Assembly (NCBI GenBank): GCA_017458845.1
Contig: JAFSZY010000036.1
Span: 17,309-81,308 of the forward strand
Direction of reading: 5' to 3'
DNA: 64,000 nucleotides
From: Ruminococcus sp.
Lineage (GTDB): Bacteria > Bacillota > Clostridia > Oscillospirales > Acutalibacteraceae
Numbering within the stretch: the first letter of the stretch is position 1; each line of letters starts with the position of its first letter. Shown here one piece after another: positions 59,470-64,000 of this stretch. The translations under genes and the position numbers were made by a program. The notes beneath the pieces were generated by a model that did no database searches, was not told the origin of the DNA, and saw only the letters and a program-made list of their open reading frames with translations.

Positions 59470-59605
59470 GTAAAGTTAAGTAAACAGCTTTTTATGTATT
59501 TTTTGTGTGTTTGATGTATTTGAACACCTTCTATCGCATTTTTAGCAATTCCCGAAAGGCGCATAAAATGGGAGTTTTTAATTTTTTTAGATGGTTTTGA
59601 ACGTC
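59470..59605 (+). mobile_element. Inverted relic of the serine-recombinase element end (recombinase gene missing)
   Basis: GTTAAGTAAACAGC (about 59475) equals the sequence just upstream of the recombinase gene (minus strand, 51107-51120). Then TTTGATGTATTTGAACA and, after about 85 bp, GAACGTCAA match the sequence downstream of the recombinase (minus strand, TTTGATGTGTTTGAACA at about 49384-49400 and GAACGTCAA at about 49303-49311). Orientation is opposite to the active copy. Confidence 0.55.
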
Positions 59606-59689
59606 AACTTCGGTGTGGTTTTTTCGGCTTTTATTATGCGTTGCCTTTTGTGTTGATTTAAGGAATAATACTATTATTAAAAAATTCTT

Positions 59690-59937
59690 TTATACTTCAA
59701 GGAGAGTATATAGTAAATGGATTCAATAATAGAATATATGTAGCAACTGACAGCTCAAAATATGGAGGCCTATATTACATATCTGATACTTGGAAAAATT
59801 TCTTTAGTCAAGGACAATGTTTATAGTTTTTTGAAGAACATTGAATGTATTATACGGATATTTCTAATCAGTTATATATGATATCTCCTGATGGTGAAGT
59901 AAAGAAGAAAATTTTTGGTTATTTTATTGCACTATAG
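59690..59937 (+). pseudogene. Decayed beta-propeller-like gene fragment
   Basis: Consecutive frames encode LQGEYIVNGFNNRIYVATDS, SKYGGLYYISDTWKNFF, then after stops YYTDISNQLYMISPDGEVKK. The wording recalls DUF5050-like propeller repeats of secreted Firmicute proteins. Several stops; non-functional. The rest of 59360-60211 shows no other gene. Confidence 0.45.
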
Positions 59938-60158
59938 ATTAGAATAAGGGTTTTGCATGATTTTTTGGCTAAAACAACAGGTGAATTATTCACTCATTGT
60001 TTTTATTTGATTATTGTATTTTAGATGGAAACTAAAGAAAGAATTTCTTGTTCACAAAAAAGTGTTTGTTTTTTAGTGTGTAATAACTAAAGATAGTACT
60101 ACAATTTCTCAATATACGTGCATTGAAAACGCATAAAAACATTGATAAAATAAAAACA

Positions 60159-60193
60159 GGTAACTTATCAAAAATAAGTTACCTTATTTTATT
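60159..60193 (+). terminator. Hairpin terminator upstream of the WapA-like gene
   Basis: GGTAACTTAT / ATAAGTTACC with loop CAAAA, followed by TTATTTTATT, 19 bp before the next start. It ends an upstream transcript or attenuates this one. Confidence 0.7.
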
Positions 60194-60211
60194 GCAAAGA
60201 GGGTTAAGAAA

Positions 60212-63200
60212 ATGAGTAACACTAAAAGACCAATTTACAGTACAATATCAATATTACTTGTATTTTTGATGGCATTTTTATTGCCAATTGAAATATTTGC
60301 GGAAACTACTACAAAAAATAAAAAAGAAAAGTCTGTAACATTTGATTCGCTGGCTGAAGCAGAGGCAGAAGCGAATATAGTCACTGAACTTACAAATCGC
60401 AGAGATGAGTACACAAAGCATTTTCGTATGGATGACGGCACAATTATGGCGGTAACATACGATTGCCCTGTGCATTACAAAAATAGTAAGGGTAAATGGG
60501 TAGAATACGACAATAGTCTTATTGACGAAACTTCCGCTACACCCGATGAAGCAAAAGCAGAACTGTATACCAATAAAAAGAGCGATATTGATATAGATAT
60601 TGCTTCAAATACAAGTGCAGATACTTTAGTTAGCATCAGCACAAAAAAGGGTAATATCAGTTGGCGTTACACAGATTCAAAAAAGAGTGACGTCAAAATT
60701 AAAAACCAAAAAAATATACACAAAGGTAACGAAAAATTCACTTCACTTGATAAGATTTCTTCAAAGGCAACTTACAAAGAATTTTATAAAAATATAGATT
60801 TAGATTGTATTGCATCAACAATAGGCGTTAAAGAAAACATTATTCTTAATAACTCAAACGCCCAAAATGAATTTGAGATAGAATATGAAATAAAAGGATT
60901 AAAAGCTCAGAAGGTTGACAATCAAACAATTCAAATTAAAAACAGTAATGGTAAAACTATTTATATCATTACTGCGCCTTGTATGTATGATTCAAAAGAT
61001 GTACAAAGCACTAACTTGACTCTTAATATAATAAGCAACAAAAACGGTAAGCTAAAAGTAAAACTTATTGCAGATAAGAGTTTTATAAATGAAAAAGGAC
61101 GAGCTTTCCCTGTGACTATCGATCCGGAGGTGACTGTTTCAGGAAGTCCTGAAATTGAAACAGCACAAGTAGCTGATACAAGTCCAAACAATCATTTGGG
61201 ACAGCAGACGGATTTCTGGGTTGGCAAAAATGAAGACCATTCATATTATGGCTTTGTGCAAGTGAAAAACTTACAAGAGAATTATGCGGACAAAAACATA
61301 GTAAGTGCCAAACTTACTGTTTTTCCAATGAGCAGAACACCGGAAATGGAAATTGAGGCTCATCCGATTTCGGAATCTTGGTCAAACAATACTGCTTCAT
61401 TTAGTCTAATAAGTAATAATAACAATGAAGTCAATGACACAGAAGTAATTGATTACGCTCATACAAAGCAAGCAAGCGCAAACGGAGTAGTATTTGATTT
61501 AACAAAGTACGCAAAAAAGTGGGCGAGCGGAAGCTTGGATAATAACGGAGTATATTTGAGCAGCCCAAATAATTATGGACAATTTGGAGGATATTGTTGT
61601 TATTATTATAATAGTCGTCCAACATTTGTAGTGAAATATAAAGAATACACAGGGTTGGAGAGCAATCTTACTTATCATACAATTCCGTGCGGTCAAAATG
61701 CGGAGGCTTCTGTATGCGATTACACAGGTTCGTTAACCGTAAAGCAGAATATTTACGAAGAAACAGGTGCAAGAATACCAATGAGCATCTACGCCACACA
61801 CCATAGTGCCAATATTAATCAGAGAAGCTATTTAGGTAAAGGTTGGCATATGTCTTTTGATAAGCGCCTGACAAAAACTGATTATTACTATGTGTATCTT
61901 GATGCTGATGCTGTTGAACACTACTTTAAGATAGAGGCAGGTGCATCTGAGCTGTCAGATGAGGATGATTTAGGATACACTTTAACAATTAATACGGAAA
62001 ATAACAATAACACAATAACTATAGATACAGGTTCTGCCATAGAAGCCTTTGATATTCCTGATGAAGACGAAACAACACATATAAAAACAGAGACAGACAG
62101 CGAAAACAGTAATAACCAGATAACCTATACATATGATTCAACACACAGATTAACACAAATACAGTCGGCGCAGCATACATATACATTTACAAATCAAACA
62201 GTTACTTCCGACGGCGAATCTGTAAGGATTTGCAATAACATAAAGAAAGACAACAGTGCCTTTGTGTATTTCGTTTACTACACAGGATTGAGTACTGTTC
62301 ATAGCATAAAGTTTTCAGACGGCAGACGTTCGCAATTTAGTTACAACAACAGCAGATTCCTTTCAAATATAAGGCAGTATTCAACCTCTCACGACCAATA
62401 CGGCAACAAACTCACTTTTAGTTACAACAATGGAAAAGTATCAGAAATAACGGAATTTGGTGATAATAATACCTCGATTCACTCTCTTTCCGTACAATGC
62501 AACGACGATAACACAACAGTTTTTAAGGCAGATAACGACAACAATAAAAAAGAAACCTATACCTTTGATAACTACGGAAATACCGTTACTGTTCTGAACG
62601 CTAACGGTATGATAACCAATGCCAGCGATTCGGGAAGTTTAAATGTTACCACAGGTTCCGATTCATACACCAAAAACTATATTATGGGCTCAAACGAACC
62701 AAATGATAACGATTTTGAAAGCGGACATGCTTCTATAGATAATCAGCAGAGCTCGGGTGGAAACTTTTCAATTGATAACGAAAAAGCATATTTAGGACAT
62801 AAATCAATAAAAATTGAACATAATGCTTCTTCCGCTATATATACTTTTGCTCATCAGATTATAAACGGTACAGAACTACGCGGAAAATCCGCTACCTTTT
62901 CAGCCTTTGTTAATCCTCAAATTACGGAAGTAGGCAATCTTTCGGGAAAATCCGGAGCAATGCTCAAAATTGAGTGCTACAAAGCCAGTGGCGTGCTTAT
63001 AAGTGAGCAGGACAGCTCGGCAATAATAAGTACGCCTAATGAAACAGGCTGGGAACGTATATCCGTAACAACTTCCGTTTCGTCAGAAACTGTTTGGATA
63101 AAAGCATACGTTATTCTCAGAAACGCCCAAGGCACAGCTTATTTTGACTGTCTGCAGCTTGAAGAAGGCGAAGTAATGAATGATTACAACGCTCTTATGA

Positions 63201-64000
63201 ACAGTGATTTCAGCGATGACGAAATCTGGATTGATCATAATAATAACACAATAGAATTCAATAATTCCGGAAAGTTTGAAGTGTCAGGCATTGGTGATGA
63301 GCCGGCACCCGAAATAGAGGAAGAAACAGAAGAGGAGTCAACAAACGCATCCGAGACTACTCCAACAGAAGTTGCAACAGAAACTGAAACTATTGAAAAC
63401 GATATCGCTGAAGCAACCGACACCTACGGCAACGCAACTAAAACCGAACAGGGCTTTGTCACGAGAACATACAAAAGGACATACGAAATTGTTTCCGATG
63501 ATACCGAAGGTGAAGAATCAGGAGCAACAGAAGATGAAGACAATTCCACCGATACCGAAATTAACCCTAACAAATTCATTTACCAAAGGGTTGCCATAAA
63601 CAAAAGTGACGTTGTTTTCAACATTTCGGGAACGGCGAAGGCTGACTCTGTGCCTCTCAATAATGAGTATCGTACATTCGGTATAGCTCTAAAAATAAAG
63701 TATAAAAATGAAGATAATTCAGAATCTCACTATCAGGAATTCAACGCCTATACCGATATCTATCAGAATATTTCTCTTTCTGTAACTCCTAATGAAAATA
63801 AAACTGTCGAAAGTGTTGATTTCGCGTTCGTTTACGGTTATAATAAAAACACAATGACAGTTAAGAACGCAATGCTTAACTATACCTGCTATGATGAAGC
63901 TGAGGAAGAATCTACAACAGCAACAACCGAAACCACTGAGCCCTCACAACCCTCGACAGAAGAAAACACAACTGAACCTGCCTCTGCTACCGAGCTCGAA
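60212..64000 (+). CDS. WapA/RHS-like large secreted protein (5' part; runs off the window)
   Basis: The first 1263 codons from ATG 60212 (AAAGAGGG upstream), with no stop before the window end. Signal peptide about 1-32. Residues 35-110 resemble the N-terminal part of WapA-type proteins (MDDGTIMAVTYDCPVHYKN, GKWVEYDNSL). About 320-500 is a DNRLRE-type carbohydrate-binding-like domain (ETAQVADTSPNNHLGQQTDF). About 505-830 is an RHS-entry-like region with YGNKLTFSYNNGKVSEIT-type elements. Later come a jelly-roll-like domain and acidic Thr/Glu stretches. YD repeats and any C-terminal toxin lie outside. Possible contact-dependent toxin carrier. Confidence 0.85.
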   Translation, partial: MSNTKRPIYSTISILLVFLMAFLLPIEIFAETTTKNKKEKSVTFDSLAEAEAEANIVTELTNRRDEYTKHFRMDDGTIMAVTYDCPVHYKNSKGKWVEYDNSLIDETSATPDEAKAELYTNKKSDIDIDIASNTSADTLVSISTKKGNISWRYTDSKKSDVKIKNQKNIHKGNEKFTSLDKISSKATYKEFYKNIDLDCIASTIGVKENIILNNSNAQNEFEIEYEIKGLKAQKVDNQTIQIKNSNGKTIYIITAPCMYDSKDVQSTNLTLNIISNKNGKLKVKLIADKSFINEKGRAFPVTIDPEVTVSGSPEIETAQVADTSPNNHLGQQTDFWVGKNEDHSYYGFVQVKNLQENYADKNIVSAKLTVFPMSRTPEMEIEAHPISESWSNNTASFSLISNNNNEVNDTEVIDYAHTKQASANGVVFDLTKYAKKWASGSLDNNGVYLSSPNNYGQFGGYCCYYYNSRPTFVVKYKEYTGLESNLTYHTIPCGQNAEASVCDYTGSLTVKQNIYEETGARIPMSIYATHHSANINQRSYLGKGWHMSFDKRLTKTDYYYVYLDADAVEHYFKIEAGASELSDEDDLGYTLTINTENNNNTITIDTGSAIEAFDIPDEDETTHIKTETDSENSNNQITYTYDSTHRLTQIQSAQHTYTFTNQTVTSDGESVRICNNIKKDNSAFVYFVYYTGLSTVHSIKFSDGRRSQFSYNNSRFLSNIRQYSTSHDQYGNKLTFSYNNGKVSEITEFGDNNTSIHSLSVQCNDDNTTVFKADNDNNKKETYTFDNYGNTVTVLNANGMITNASDSGSLNVTTGSDSYTKNYIMGSNEPNDNDFESGHASIDNQQSSGGNFSIDNEKAYLGHKSIKIEHNASSAIYTFAHQIINGTELRGKSATFSAFVNPQITEVGNLSGKSGAMLKIECYKASGVLISEQDSSAIISTPNETGWERISVTTSVSSETVWIKAYVILRNAQGTAYFDCLQLEEGEVMNDYNALMNSDFSDDEIWIDHNNNTIEFNNSGKFEVSGIGDEPAPEIEEETEEESTNASETTPTEVATETETIENDIAEATDTYGNATKTEQGFVTRTYKRTYEIVSDDTEGEESGATEDEDNSTDTEINPNKFIYQRVAINKSDVVFNISGTAKADSVPLNNEYRTFGIALKIKYKNEDNSESHYQEFNAYTDIYQNISLSVTPNENKTVESVDFAFVYGYNKNTMTVKNAMLNYTCYDEAEEESTTATTETTEPSQPSTEENTTEPASATELE

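Noticed and set aside
59610..59690. The missing SASP 5' half at the inverted relic
   Set aside because: Translating the flank in all frames gives no SASP N-terminal pattern, and the relic is the same element end rather than the opposite one.

Overview
The window looks like the chromosome of an anaerobic, spore-forming, starch-degrading gut Firmicute of the Ruminococcus type, most like Ruminococcus bromii. The evidence is three secreted GH13 alpha-amylases, one of them with a dockerin, a secreted protein built of starch-binding-type modules, an anaerobic ribonucleotide reductase, spore maturation genes (spmA/spmB) and an alpha/beta SASP fragment. The species is an inference; no rRNA gene is present.

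Layout. 1-10 kb: the start of an ABC-transporter ATPase gene, a secreted amylase, a DegV protein, the argS / DUF1934 / murI set, and two proteins of unknown function. 10.2-14.1 kb: rpmG-secE-nusG-rplK-rplA-rplJ-rplL, with an L10 leader and an unexplained 77-bp tandem duplication before rplJ. 14.2-21 kb: a YdcF-type membrane protein, a GGGtGRT / Fe-S scaffold pair, a C_GCAxxG_C_C protein, and nrdD-nrdG with a strong promoter and three NrdR-box-like sites. 21.7-26.5 kb: the multi-module starch-binding protein and a Na+/proline symporter. 26.7-35.8 kb: a compact forward run alr-polA-arginine/tyrosine phosphatase-rimI-tsaD-transglutaminase lipoprotein-pyrK-pyrD-ruvX, with several ATGA overlaps. 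35.8-40.6 kb: two more amylases in tandem. 40.9-49.1 kb: tRNA-Tyr, tRNA-Thr, lepA, a large subtilisin-like protease behind a structured leader, spmAB, an AbrB-like regulator, dCMP deaminase and a phosphopantetheinyl transferase.

From about 49.2 kb the character changes. A SASP gene has lost its 5' part next to a large serine recombinase gene. An AT-rich accessory island follows: TnpW-like small gene, broken coupling-protein and MobV relaxase genes, a dense cluster of eight hairpins (oriT candidate), an ATPase behind a promoter that overlaps a 20-bp palindrome, and a cassette of a RES-domain protein and two HEPN-like proteins. Each unit of that cassette is preceded by what looks like the last codons of a type I restriction hsdS gene. 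Then come decayed genes, an AbiE pair cut by an IS1182-type remnant, an inverted relic of the recombinase-element end, and the first 1263 codons of a WapA/RHS-like secreted giant protein that runs off the window.

How the genes work together: the amylases and the starch-binding protein should bind and cut starch outside the cell. The dockerin offers cohesin-mediated assembly (amylosome), and a lysine-rich C-terminal domain shared by four secreted proteins may hold them at the wall. The 49-64 kb island is a mobile, partly eroded defence and conflict region. Several non-coding repeat families are scattered between the core genes.
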